From Chrysemys picta bellii (Eukaryota; Chordata; Testudines; Emydidae), in NCBI RefSeq assembly GCF_011386835.1, contig NC_088797.1:60537587-60601586 (forward strand): a DNA stretch of 64,000 bases, given 5' to 3'. The stretch's first letter is position 1. The number at the start of each line of letters is the position of its first letter. The position numbers and the translations under genes were made by a program. The notes under the pieces were generated by a model. It saw only the letters and a list, made by a program, of their open reading frames with translations. It ran no database searches and had not been told where the DNA came from. Shown one piece after another: positions 34,626-44,768 of the stretch.

Positions 34626-35052
34626 AAAAGGACAAGCATATGCCATAGCCAAAGCTGTGCAAGCTGCTATGGGGCCATTGTGATCTCGTGTAGCAAGAGC
34701 ACACCTGTTGAGTAACAACGAGAATCCTGGCATAGACAGAAGTAATTCAGAATGGCAGACAGACGCACGGCCCCTGTCTCATCAAAGGAAGCACTCCAAG
34801 CCCAATGCAGTTCACAGGCTCTTGTTGTTTTTCCTCCCCAAATCTCCCTCTTCATAGCGCTCAGATGAGAGCAGGTGTATTGGTCGTAACTCAGGGTCTG
34901 CCCTGGAGGGGCAAACAGGGAGAAGCTGGTACAGGGAACTCGCTCCTCCTCCTTTCAGACCTATGCGGGGGAGCTAAAAACCCAGCTGTGTTAGCCATGG
35001 CTGTAGCTGTGTAGCCCAGCCACCACTAGAGGGGGACAGAGTGTAACCCTGA
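34626..35052. other. Unannotated sequence
   Basis: No supported feature. Confidence 0.4.
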
Positions 35053-35214
35053 GTGGGTTACGGAAATGCCAGCATTGACCACCACTTTGCACCAAGGGTC
35101 TGGGCCTATGGCTGTGGGACTGTGCCCAGTGTAGCTTGGGGAAATACAGGCTGCACACCCGAAAAGGAGACGGAAGAGCTCTGCCCTAGCCTCAGAAGAG
35201 GCATTGTGCTTGCC

Positions 35215-35574
35215 TGTGTCTTCTGCAAGCAGGCGGCCTCCAGGGACTGGCTCTGGAGAGCTTTGCCTCTGCACCTAAATGACATGAGATCTAAACTATT
35301 GCTGAATAGGAAGCACAAGTCCCTAGTGTTGTCAGACACCATATCAAGGAGCCCTGTTGATCTGTGGGTTCTCCAAAGGCTCAGGGCAATACAGAAGCAC
35401 ACCTGGGTCCTGCCAGCCTTGCCGCAGAAATTTGAATGGCCCAAAATAGCCCCTTACTCTGCTACACAGATGCAAACTGTATCCAAACTCATAAAGCATG
35501 TCCCACATCCAGTCCGTGACTTCCCTGCCATGATCAGGGACCTCACAGAAGCAGAAGATTGTATTGCTTATGAC
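35215..35574 (+). other. Unidentified protein-like open frame (possible exon or retrocopy)
   Basis: A continuous frame opens at about 35053 and runs to the Penelope-like insertion at 35575. From about 35230 the translation has balanced, protein-like composition (for example LWVLQRLRAIQKHTWVLP, then PALPQKFEWPKIAPYS), unlike the Pro/Gly/Ser-rich chance frames elsewhere. At 35209-35230 'tgcctgtgtcttctgcaag' looks like a splice acceptor. If the insertion is ignored, the codon after GAC at 35572-35574 would be TAA, so the insertion landed at a stop. I do not recognise the protein. It could be a terminal exon, a fragment of a retrocopy, or chance. No partner exon, poly-A signal or promoter was found. 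Confidence 0.3.
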
Positions 35575-36052
35575 AGGTTTCAGAGTAGCAGCCGTGTTAG
35601 TCTGTATCCGCAAAAAGAAGAACAGGAGTACTTGTGGCACCTTAGAGACTAACAAATTTATTAGAGCATAAGCTTTCGTGGACTACAGCCCACTTCTTCG
35701 GATGCATATAGAATGGAACATATTTTGAGGAGATATATATACACACATACAGAGAGCATAAACAGGTGGGAGTTGTCTTACCAACTCTGAGAGGCCAATT
35801 AATTAAGAGAAAAAAAACTTTTGAAGTGATAATCAAGATAGCCCAGTACAGACAGTTTGATAAGAAGTGTGAGCATACTTACAAGGGGAGATAGATTCAA
35901 TGTTTGTAATGGCTCAGCCATTCCCAGTCCTTATTCAAACCGGAGTTGATTGTGTCTAGTTTGCATATCAATTCCAGCTCAGCAGTCTCTTGTTGGAGTC
36001 TGTTTTTGAAGTTTTTCTGTTGTAATATAGCCACCCGCAGGTCTGTCACTGA
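35575..36052 (-). mobile_element. Penelope-like retroelement fragment, copy A
   Basis: The minus strand ends with 'gatacagactaacacggc' and 'tgctactctgaaacct'; the plus strand starts 'ggtttcagagtagcagcc'. The same module occurs in copies B (43503) and C (60872). Farther in, a degraded coding stretch corresponds to the element body. A 5-bp duplication, atgac (35570-35574, 36053-36057), flanks it, fitting a 5'-truncated insertion. The part 35655-35705 carries the hammerhead-like core described in the findings. Assignment to Penelope-like elements rests on my recall of this repeat and should be checked. Confidence 0.6.
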
Positions 36053-36057
36053 ATGAC

Positions 36058-37261
36058 TAAGGACACCAAGGCCTCACAAAATGTTGGGAGTGGGCCTTAA
36101 TTCTGATACATCTGAAAGCTTCTCTAGTATGAAGGTCCTCTTCAGTGCTTTTTTCCTAAGCAAAACTCCCATTGACTTCATGCCAAGTCACTGGGAGATT
36201 TGCTCGGTTAAGATGTTAGCAGAGGGCTCTGAGAAAGCTGGGTTTGCTGCTCTTCTATCTACCCTGGATCAAGTGCTATTTTCGACAGTGACTCTTTGGC
36301 ACCCTGTAAGTGCCAAGCATTGTTATTCTCTTTCGCTCATTTGGCGTTGATTAAAGAGTCACTGCTGGCATCAGCCAGGCGTGAGATTGAAGTGTATGGG
36401 ATTCAGCTGGTTATTAATAGAAAAAATACGGAGCATCAAGAAATGATTCGGGTTTTTTCTGACAGGAGAAACACCCAGAAGCGGAGCCCCTCGTTGGATG
36501 AAACATTCCCTTCTTGTTGCCTACACAACGTTTCTGTAATTGACAAAACTGACTGTCATTGTTTGAACGTGTTTGGCTCTCTGGCGGTGGGTTTTATATG
36601 TTTGAGAATTGACTGGAAAGAAAAGCAGTGACTTTCCCAAGTCACTGTTTCATTCACCGAGCTGTAGGTATGAGATTACCAGGAGCTGACATGAATGGGG
36701 CTCCTTCTCTCTCAGACCTGCTGGAAAACAAAACACATACCGGCATATATTTGAGCAACTGCGAGTTGACTTTGGAGAGGGCTGGTATTTTTACACGATA
36801 ACAGTCCATTGGATTCCCTCATAAGTCTTTCAGTTCTTCATTACATAAGGACTTTTCCTGAGCTGCAGGGCAATGAGCAGCATGTATGTAATCCCTGTTT
36901 CACATTAATGCATCACATGTGCTTCGGATTTCAAACATCAATATTTTCAGGAGCATACAGTAGGGCTCTTTTCTGTAAGTGGGGTTTGGATTATGGCTCT
37001 GACTGCCCTGCACAGACTCTATAACTCACTGAGTGCAGGTTTTGTTTTGCTTTCTGTACATTTTTATGTTTGAAAAATGTTACCTTTATATTTAAAAAAA
37101 AGTACTGCAGTGTTCTCCAGTAACAATCCAAAGCACTACCACTTGCCATAGTGATACTGCAGCATTTGCAGCATTTGCAGCTAGGAGTTGTAGTGTGTTT
37201 TTTAAAATGCATCACTAGGCAACCTTAACTTTCGTTTCACATTGTTGTTTTGATTGAACTG
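36058..37261. other. Unannotated sequence
   Basis: No gene. 'actcccattgacttcatg' at about 36166 belongs to the 'cattgacttc' repeat class. A trinucleotide-like 'gcagcatttgcagcatttgcag' duplication lies at 37158-37180. Confidence 0.4.
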
Positions 37262-37350
37262 GATAGGCCAGGTCCTCATCTATGGTAAATCCACACAGCT
37301 CCATTGACTTCAGTGGGGCCACTCATCTACACCCAGTTAAGGATCTGCCT
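37262..37350. repeat. 'Cattgacttc' repeat fragment
   Basis: 'agctccattgacttcagtgg' is the clearest instance of the old family mentioned at 3640. Confidence 0.35.
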
Positions 37351-37447
37351 GCTGATGAATACTGTTCTATCTTCTTTTAGGGAAGCCTATAACTTGGTAA
37401 CTGTAGTTATGTTTTTTCATCAGGATTGGTTAAGTGTCATCATTCTC

Positions 37448-37738
37448 ATTTCATAGATTCTAAAGCCATGATCATCTAGTCTGTCCTCCTGTGTAACATT
37501 GGCCATAGAACTTCCATACAATAATTCCTAGAGCAGATCTTTTAGAAAAAAACATCCAACCTTGATTTAAAAAGTATCAGTGATGGAGAATCCACCATGA
37601 CCTTTGGTAAGTCGTTCCTATGGTTAATTACGCTCAGTGTTAAAAAAATCCACCTTATTTCCGATCTGGTGTGTCTAGCTTCAACTTCCAGCCATTGGAT
37701 CATGCTAGACATTTCTCTGCTAGGCTGAAGAGCGATTA
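37448..37738 (-). repeat. CR1 LINE 3' fragment
   Basis: Same subfamily and orientation as 9254: 'catagattctaaagcc', 'gatcatctagtctgtcc', 'aattcctagagcagatc' and 'gcttcaacttccagccattg' are shared. About 290 bp remain. Confidence 0.85.
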
Positions 37739-37744
37739 CTGAAA

Positions 37745-37957
37745 ATCCAGGCACAGAGTCTTGTGGTGAAGGGAGTGAGCTGGAATCCCAGCCAAGCGGC
37801 TCTTTCTGGAGTCTCTCAGAGACTTCCTGTGTGAGCTTGGCCCAGCCACTTCATCTCTCTGTGCCTCAGGTCGCCATCTGTAAAGTGGGGATAACCCTCC
37901 ACAGCTGCCAGACTGCCTTGACACAATCAGCAATGTCTAGGGCACTGAGATGCTTGT
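37745..37957 (+). repeat. MIR/CORE-type SINE
   Basis: 'gagctggaatcccagcc', 'cttcctgtgtgagcttgg', 'cactt...catctctctgtgcctcagg' and 'catctgtaaagtgggg' give the head, CORE and tail order. It lies between two CR1 tails. Confidence 0.7.
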
Positions 37958-38045
37958 TGATTTCACAGAGTTTAAGACCAGAAGGGACCATTAGATCATC
38001 CACTCTGACTTCCTGCATAACACTGGCCCTTACATTTCACCCAGA
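37958..38045 (-). repeat. CR1-like LINE tail
   Basis: 'cagagtttaagaccagaagg', 'gaccattagatcatccac' and 'tctgacttcctgcataac' are the reversed LINE end of a subfamily also seen at 60367. Confidence 0.6.
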
Positions 38046-39609
38046 CACCCCTATGCTAAGCCAAATGACAAAGCATTTCAGCCCTCAGGAGACTAAACTG
38101 AGCCAAAGGCAGAGATGGCAGAGACCAAGGTACCATCAGTGCCTGAAGCCCCTACGATGGCAGGGAATCGATCAGGCGGGACATGCTCACATGATCTGCG
38201 CCCCCTGCTGCAGAAGAAGGCACGTAATGTGAGTTTGATCTATGTTGCTCAGTTGTATTATGCCCAAGATACTCCCATCCCACAGGGCTCCATGAGGCAA
38301 GGGCTTGGGTGCAGATTTCAGGCCTGACCCACTAACCGACCTGCTTAGTTCCTCATGCTGCAATGAGGGGAAGGCTATCCCGTCACACTGAGCACTGGGA
38401 AGGAATTGTCTTCGATGCCCTGTATCCATGTGCGTGTCAGACGCTCATGTGCATGGGCATACCCCTAGCCCCGACTCCCCCTTTCTCCTAGGAGCAGTGT
38501 GGCAGTATGGTTGTGGGAGGGCACTACTCTTGGGAGGACAGGCAGGAAAGAGCACTGTTTGCCCTGTTTTCCTCTTTCCTAGTGCAAGTATCGTGCTAGG
38601 CACATTGCAGACAAGTACAGCAGTGGCTAGAGCTAAGCATGCTCCTGTTAATTGAGTTGGAGGGAGTGGGGAGAAGTGGGGTGACATGAGCTGTCAGCCA
38701 TACCTAACCCATACTGGGTTTGCATGGGCTTCGTCTCCTTCAAGTGACTGCTCCATATAAGCTATTAGCGAGTCTCCTACATCTTCTACCTACAGGAGTT
38801 AGGGGAGAATTGGCATGTCACCCTTACACCTTAACTCATCTTATAGCACACGAGATCCTGCATTCAAACCTCACTGATATCCCAAGTAGGCTCAGTTACA
38901 TACACATGGGCTAATTTCTGCCCTCAGATACACCCATGCAAACCTAATGACATTACAAGATCGCGAGGGCAGATTTTGGCCCTATTCATCTCAATTATTT
39001 CACCTTCTGCGGTGCCAGACCTCAAGGAGCTCAGCGTAAAAAGCATCATGTTTCTAAAGACACTTCCCCACAATTAATGTGTAAGGATATAATCCGACAC
39101 AGAAGGTTGTATTTTCTGAGCGAGCCACCCTCCTTTTTCTGTTGTGCGCTTACAATGAAATCCTTGTGAGTGCTCAGCACAGCAGACAGCTCCTGTTAGC
39201 TGCATTTCGCCTGCTGAGCTCAACAAAGGAAAATGTTAATGGTCAGAGCTTGTCAGCAGTGCACTGCCATTCACAGTTAGTTACACTTCACTATTGTTTT
39301 GTGTAGTTGTTAGGATACGGATATTTCCACCGCAGAGGAGATATTTCCCCGGGCCGAGACACCCTGCTGGAAACTGTAATATTCCATCTCAGGCAAACAA
39401 ACCAACCAACCCCAGAACCTCAACAGAGCAACTTCCAAACAAATAAATCCAAGGACAATGTGAGAAATGTCTGTCATTACCATCTCAGTGTAAAAGCTGC
39501 TGTGCCTTTTATAAATGCACATGGTTTATGTGCTTGCACTGTAGTGAAAAATAACAGTACCACGTACTTTCCTAGTGCCCTTCATCTTGGGAGCTAAACT
39601 GGATTGATG
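38046..39609. other. Unannotated sequence
   Basis: No supported gene or repeat terminus. The 133-codon frame at 37831-38232 overlaps the SINE and LINE tails and is discounted. Confidence 0.4.
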
Positions 39610-39857
39610 TAGAAAGAAGGATGGCTTTATGGGTAAGGAGGCCCAGGACTGGGACTCGAGCAATCTGGGTTTAATTCCTGGTGCTATAGCAGACTTCAGT
39701 GATGATGGGTAATCCATTCAGCCTTTTTGAGTCTCCATCCGCCTCTATTTCGATTGTAAGACCTTTGGAGCAGAGACTGGCCCTTGCTATGTGCAGGACT
39801 CAGTCTAGCACAATGGGATCCTGATCTCATTTGGAACCACTAGACACCACTGTATTT

Positions 39858-39858
<1 letters not shown>
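39610..39858 (+). repeat. MIR-like SINE with long 3' tail
   Basis: 'gggtaaggaggcccagg', 'aatctgggtttaattcctgg', 'gtaagacctttggagcag', 'actcagtctagcacaatggg' and 'tgatctcatttggaaccac' appear in the order of a tRNA-derived SINE with a LINE-like tail. This is the longest SINE copy in the window. Confidence 0.65.

Positions 39859-39922
<64 letters not shown>
39859..39922. repeat. (GT)n(TA)n microsatellite
   Basis: A short GT run (39860-39868) followed by about 27 TA units. It lies at the junction of a SINE tail and the DNA transposon that follows. Confidence 0.95.
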
Positions 39923-39925
<3 letters not shown>

Positions 39926-40741
39926 GGCTGTCAAACAATTAAAAAATTAATTGCGATTAATCATGAAATTAAAAAAATAGTCACGATTAATCAGAGTTTT
40001 AATCGCACTGTTAAACAATAGAAGACCATGCCCCGGTCCCTGTGGGCTCCCCCATCCATCAGCCCTGGCCACCATGGGCTCCCCAGGCTCGCCAACCCTC
40101 CAGCACCTCCAGGCCCCACTGCCTTCCCCCAGTGCTTAATTTGTATCGAAAGAGGTGCTGGGGCTCAGCCCTGGCACAAATGAAGCACTGGGCAGCTGGT
40201 GTTGGCTGAGCCCCCAGCTCTGAAGGCAATGCTGCTACCAGCAGCAGCACAGAAGGAAAGGGGGCATGGTACATGGTGTATCGCTACTCTTGCTTCTGCT
40301 GCAGCTTGTGGTGCCTGGCGCTCGGTCTGTGACTCAAGGTGGGCTTCGTGCTATTGCATGGGGGCTGCATCTTGCCAGAGCCCATGGCTCAGCTGCAGCC
40401 CTTTCCTTGCTCAGTGAGGCGCCATTTCAGTTTTTGGTTTGGTTTGAGAAAGTGTGTGTGTGTTGGTGGGGGGAGTGTGTACGTGTGGGGGGGGCACTTT
40501 CTCTTTAAGCGGAGCACTCAGGAGCCTGAACGCTTACTCAGGCAGTACCAGCTGCTGTTGGCAGCATTCACTCCTGAGCCAGCAGCAGCAGCAGACACAG
40601 TCCCTGTGTTCCCCAACCCCAGCTCAGCAGTGACTGGGTACATGTGGGGGGGGAGGGGGACACCCTGACATCAGCCCCCCGTCTGCTCTGCACAGCAGAG
40701 AGGAGGCAGGCTCTCGGTCTGGAGCAGCTTGGCCGGGGTGG

Positions 40742-41784
40742 TGTGACGCGTTGCCCCCCTCTTAAGGTACCACCTGATGTACTGAGATACCACTGAGCCC
40801 ACCTGTTCTGCCCATCTGAGCCCCCTTTAACCTGTCTTGCTGAGCCAGGCTCTTAAGCCTCCTCTAGCACGCATACAGGCAGGGCCACACCCAGCTGCAG
40901 AAAGCCACAGACACTGAGATCAGCTCTGGGAAGACTCAGCTTAAGGGACCTGCCCCAGCACTCAGGTGCCCACCTCCCTGGGAGAGCAGACCCAAAGGTA
41001 TATTGTCTTGCGCTGTATAGAAAAATCTGCACAGCACAAACTCATAAAAATTCACTCTCTCCCTCAATGTGAAGAGAGATATGCACAACTTCTTGCCCCC
41101 CCACCAGTTAGAAATTGCATAAACTGGGTTTAATAATAAACAAAACAAATGTATTAACTATAAAAGGCAGATTTTAAGTGATTATAAGAGCTAGCAAACA
41201 GAACAAAGCAAATTACTGAGCAAATAAAACAAAACATGAGACTAAACTTAATACACTAAAGAAATTGGCTACAAATAGTAATTTCTCACCCTAAATTTTG
41301 TTTCAGGCAGATTGAAAAGATTCTTGAAAGCCAGTTGCATTGGCCTGCAGCTTGAAACTTCAGGTATTATTACTCACAGGCTAGACACGCTTCCAGCCTG
41401 GGCTCAGCTCTTCTCCCCCCAGTTCACGTCTTGTTTCCAGGTGTTTCCCAGTATCCCTTTGGGCAGGGAGGCAGAGGAGAACCTTGATGGTGTCACTCCC
41501 CTGCCTTACATAGCTCTTGTGTATGGTGGGAACCATTTGTTTTCAGTGAAGGGCTAGCTGTGGGTGTCACCCAAAGTAGTACATTTGAAATGCAGATACA
41601 TGATCAATATTCCTAGCTTCAGATACAGAAATGATACATGCATACAAATTGGATAATCACATTCAGTAATCATAACCTTTCCAATAATATCTTACATGAG
41701 CCATCTTGCATAAAGTACTTCTTAGTCATGCCATATTCATATCATAACCATATTTCTATTAAGAATATGGGGTGAAGTGTCACA
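40742..41784 (-). mobile_element. Solo LTR-like element, family B
   Basis: The ends are TGTGACGCG... and ...GAAGTGTCACA, so TG...CA with the same terminal heptamer as family A. Length is 1043 bp. Nothing in it looks like gag, protease or polymerase. A reliable target duplication is not visible (ggtgg against ggcag). The minus-strand orientation is a guess. It lies wholly within the DNA transposon at 39925. Confidence 0.55.
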
Positions 41785-42111
41785 GGCAGCTCCTTGGGGG
41801 GAGGAGGCAGGAGCAGCAGTGGAGCAGGGTGGCAGGAGGAGGACTCCTCTGCCCCAGAGGTACACAGCAGCCCCCCCCTGAGCATGGCGCATTGGGCAGT
41901 GGCCCCCTTGCTCACCCTTCAGGCTGGCCCTGTTCAGCTGGGAGGGGATTGTGCAGGTGGTAGTGGGCGGGCTCCTCCCCCCCCCAAAGGTGTTTAACCA
42001 GCTCTCCCAAATTGCCAGAGATCATGCCTCCCTCCCTGCCTGACCACCACGGAGTCCCATCTCCAGAGGTGTGCAATTAATGCTTGTTAAAAAAATAACA
42101 AACACGTTAAT

Positions 42112-42852
42112 AACTCAAAGAGCTCAGTTTGTTTAGCCTAACCAAGAGACGGCTGAGGGGAGATATGATTGCTCTCGATAAATACATCAATAGGATAAAT
42201 ACCAGGGAGGGAGAGGAATTATTTAAGCTCAGTACCAATGTGGACACAAGAACAAATGGATATAAAATGGCCATCAGGAAGTTTAGACTTGAAATGAGAT
42301 GAAGGTTTCTAACCATCAGAGGAGTGAAGTTCTGGAACAGCCTTACAAGGGGAGCAGTGGGGGCAAAAGACATAGCTGGCTTCAAGACTAAGTTTGATAA
42401 GTTTATGGAAGGGATGGTATGATGGGATAGCCTAATTTTGGCAATTAATTGATCTTTGACTATTAGCGGTAAATATGCGTGATGGGATGTTAGATGGGGT
42501 GGGATCTGAGTTACTACAGAGAATTCTTTCCTGGGTGTCTGGCTGGTGAGTCTTGCCCACATGCTCAGGATTTAGCTGATCGTCATATTTGGGGTCGGGA
42601 AGGAATTTTCCTCCAGGGCAGATTGGCAGAGGCCCTGGGAGTTTTTCACCTTCCTCTGCAACATGGAGCACAGGTCACTTGCTGGAGGATTCTCTGCACC
42701 TTGAAGTCTTTAAACCATGATTTGAGGACTTCAATAGCTCAGACATAGGTTAGGGGTTTGTTACGGGAGTGGGTGGGTGAGATTCTGTGGCCTGCGTTGT
42801 GCAGGTCAGAGCAGATGATCATAACGGTCCCTTCTGACCTTAAAGTCTATGA
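42112..42852 (+). mobile_element. CR1 LINE 3' end (741 bp)
   Basis: The longest CR1 3' region in the window. It starts in the last codons of ORF2 (RDDMIALDKYINR-like reading: 'ggggagatatgattgctc') and runs through 'gttctggaacagccttac', 'cttgcccacatgctcagg' and 'gggaaggaattttcctcc' to 'ttaaagtctatga'. It is 5'-truncated, as usual for CR1. The 151-codon frame on the opposite strand (42562-42107) is antisense and not a gene. Confidence 0.85.
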
Positions 42853-42885
42853 CATGCGTTTTCTGCAATTAATTGACAGCCCATA

Positions 42886-43490
42886 TTATATATATATAAA
42901 TATAAAAATGGTGTGCTTTTGGGGGGCAGAAGGGTACATGCAAGTCTTCACTGAAAATGATTACAAAAGACTGACCAGAAACCTCTCTAAATTCCCAGGT
43001 TATACCCTCATTTCCTTTTCATTAGACATGCATGATAAAGCAGAATGAGCCACACCCTAGTTGAAGATGAGACTTGCTTTCCAATGTAAATCCAATTTTG
43101 CCTTCTTCTCCTCTAATCCCTCTCCTCCCTCCATGGAGTTTCAAATTTGGCATATGTAGCCCATAGCCAGCTGATAATATCTGACCAAATTTGAAGTTAT
43201 TGAAACAAGCTGTTTCAAAGTCACAGGACCATGGGGAGAAAAACAGATATTTAGAAACTCCTTCTGTGCTTTTTTGCTATAACTGATTGAACTATTGACT
43301 TTAAATGAGATTTATATGAAAGAACTTAGTGAAATGTGGCCCACAGGAGCCTGTGAGCTGTTGGAAAGCACCTTGAACCGTGTTTGATGTCAAGTTAGGA
43401 ATGTCAGAATCGCACATGTGAATCCAGCAAGCTTCCAGAGGGGTCAGCTGTTGTGGTGATCCTTAGCAAATTCACTAGACATTCAACCAC
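42886..43490. other. Unannotated sequence
   Basis: A short TA-rich run at 42883-42907, then no recognised feature. Confidence 0.4.
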
Positions 43491-43502
43491 AATGTGGAGA
43501 CA

Positions 43503-43821
43503 AAAAGAAAGAGGAGTTCATGTGGCACCTTAGAGACTAACAAATTTATTTGAGCATAAGCGTTCGTGGGCTAAAACCCATTTCATCGGATGCATGCAGT
43601 GGAAAATACAGTAGGAAGGTATATATACACAGAGAACATGAAAAAAATGGGTGTTGCCATACCAACTATAACGAGAGCAATCAATTAAGGTGGGCTATTA
43701 TCAGCAGGAGAACAACTTTTGTAGTGATAATCAGGATGGCCCATTTCCAACAGTTGACAAAAAGGTGTGAGTAACAGTAGGGGAAAAATTAGCATACAGA
43801 CTAACACGGCTACCACTCTGA
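43503..43821 (-). mobile_element. Penelope-like retroelement fragment, copy B
   Basis: Flanked by a perfect 12-bp target duplication, aatgtggagaca (43491-43502 and 43822-43833). The left part reads 'gtggcaccttagagactaac' (minus orientation) and the right edge reads 'cagactaacacggctacc' (plus orientation), so the two ends are in opposite orientation, as in copy C. It contains a decayed hammerhead-like core. About 320 bp of the element remain. Confidence 0.75.
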
Positions 43822-43833
43822 AATGTGGAGACA

Positions 43834-44544
43834 CACACACACGGTCTGTAGGACTGGATCGCTGAAGGCCCAGGAGATATTGATGAGCCCCTAAGGAACA
43901 CCAAATCACTTCAGCAAATGGCTTTGCCTCTTTTCCCCTGCACAGAATATCCAGGAAAAGGTCGTGATTTTACAGGTGCATTCCCTGCTCAGCCATGCTT
44001 TTGTTCACCTGTTTCAGTCACTCCCTGGCTTGCTACTTAAAATTTGGAATCTGAAACTTGAGCTGAGTTGCTTAGTTGTGATTGGTCACTGAAGTCACAT
44101 GGTATTGTTTCTCTCCCCGGATTGGATGAATGTAGCTCTTGTATCAAATTTCTGGTGAGGCCAACTCACTTGGGCCTTGGTACAAAAGATTTATGGGATG
44201 AGAGCGTGTGTCCTCATTGCATTAGAAAGCCCCTTTGTCTTTTTACTGCTCTACTTCTATCTCCTCACCAAACCTCCGATATCGTCCTTCTCTCTCACAC
44301 TTACAGCCCTGGCACGGCCCACCACAATGGTTGCGATGAACAACTCTTGCCGGGGTTCCAGCCATGATAAGCAAAAGCAATTCTTACTTTACGGTCTCGC
44401 ATTTAGTATTTAAGACTCAGGGCTCATGGCAGAGAGCCAACTGAGCATGAGCTCCCACTGTGAAATTGTAACTAAAAAGGTGAAGGCACAGATTTATAAA
44501 CAGTGGAATATCAAGCGAAAGTAAGGAGAGGTTATCACCTCCAT
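43834..44544. other. Unannotated sequence
   Basis: No supported gene or repeat terminus. Confidence 0.4.
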
Positions 44545-44768
44545 ACATGGGATTCATGAGGCCATTCCTGGAAAACAGTGTCCAGTTCTAGTGTTCACCC
44601 TTCAAAACGGAGGCTGGCAAACTGGAAAGGGTTCAGAAAAGACCTACAAGAGTGACCTGAGGTCTGCAAAACATCTGTACAAGGGACTTAGAGATTCCTA
44701 GATTCCAAGGCCAGAAGGGACCATTGTGATCATCTAGTCTGACCTCCTGCCTAACACAGGCTGTAGAG

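Larger units (their letters stand above)
39925..42882. mobile_element. DNA transposon (outer layer of a nested array)
   Basis: The left end GGGCTGTCAAACAATTAA and the reversed right end GGGCTGTCAATTAATTGC form a terminal inverted repeat. 'atatta' flanks both sides. Inside the left end are 'ttgcgattaatcatg' and 'gttttaatcgcactgttaa'; near the right end 'ttaatgcttgtt' and 'aacacgttaataac' answer them. The body is GC-rich and non-coding. It is interrupted by an LTR-like element (40742-41784) and a CR1 (42112-42852). About 1.2 kb belongs to the element itself. The superfamily was not determined. Confidence 0.7.

Noticed and set aside
42107..42562. 151-codon minus-strand frame
   Set aside because: It is antisense to the CR1 3' region at 42112-42852.
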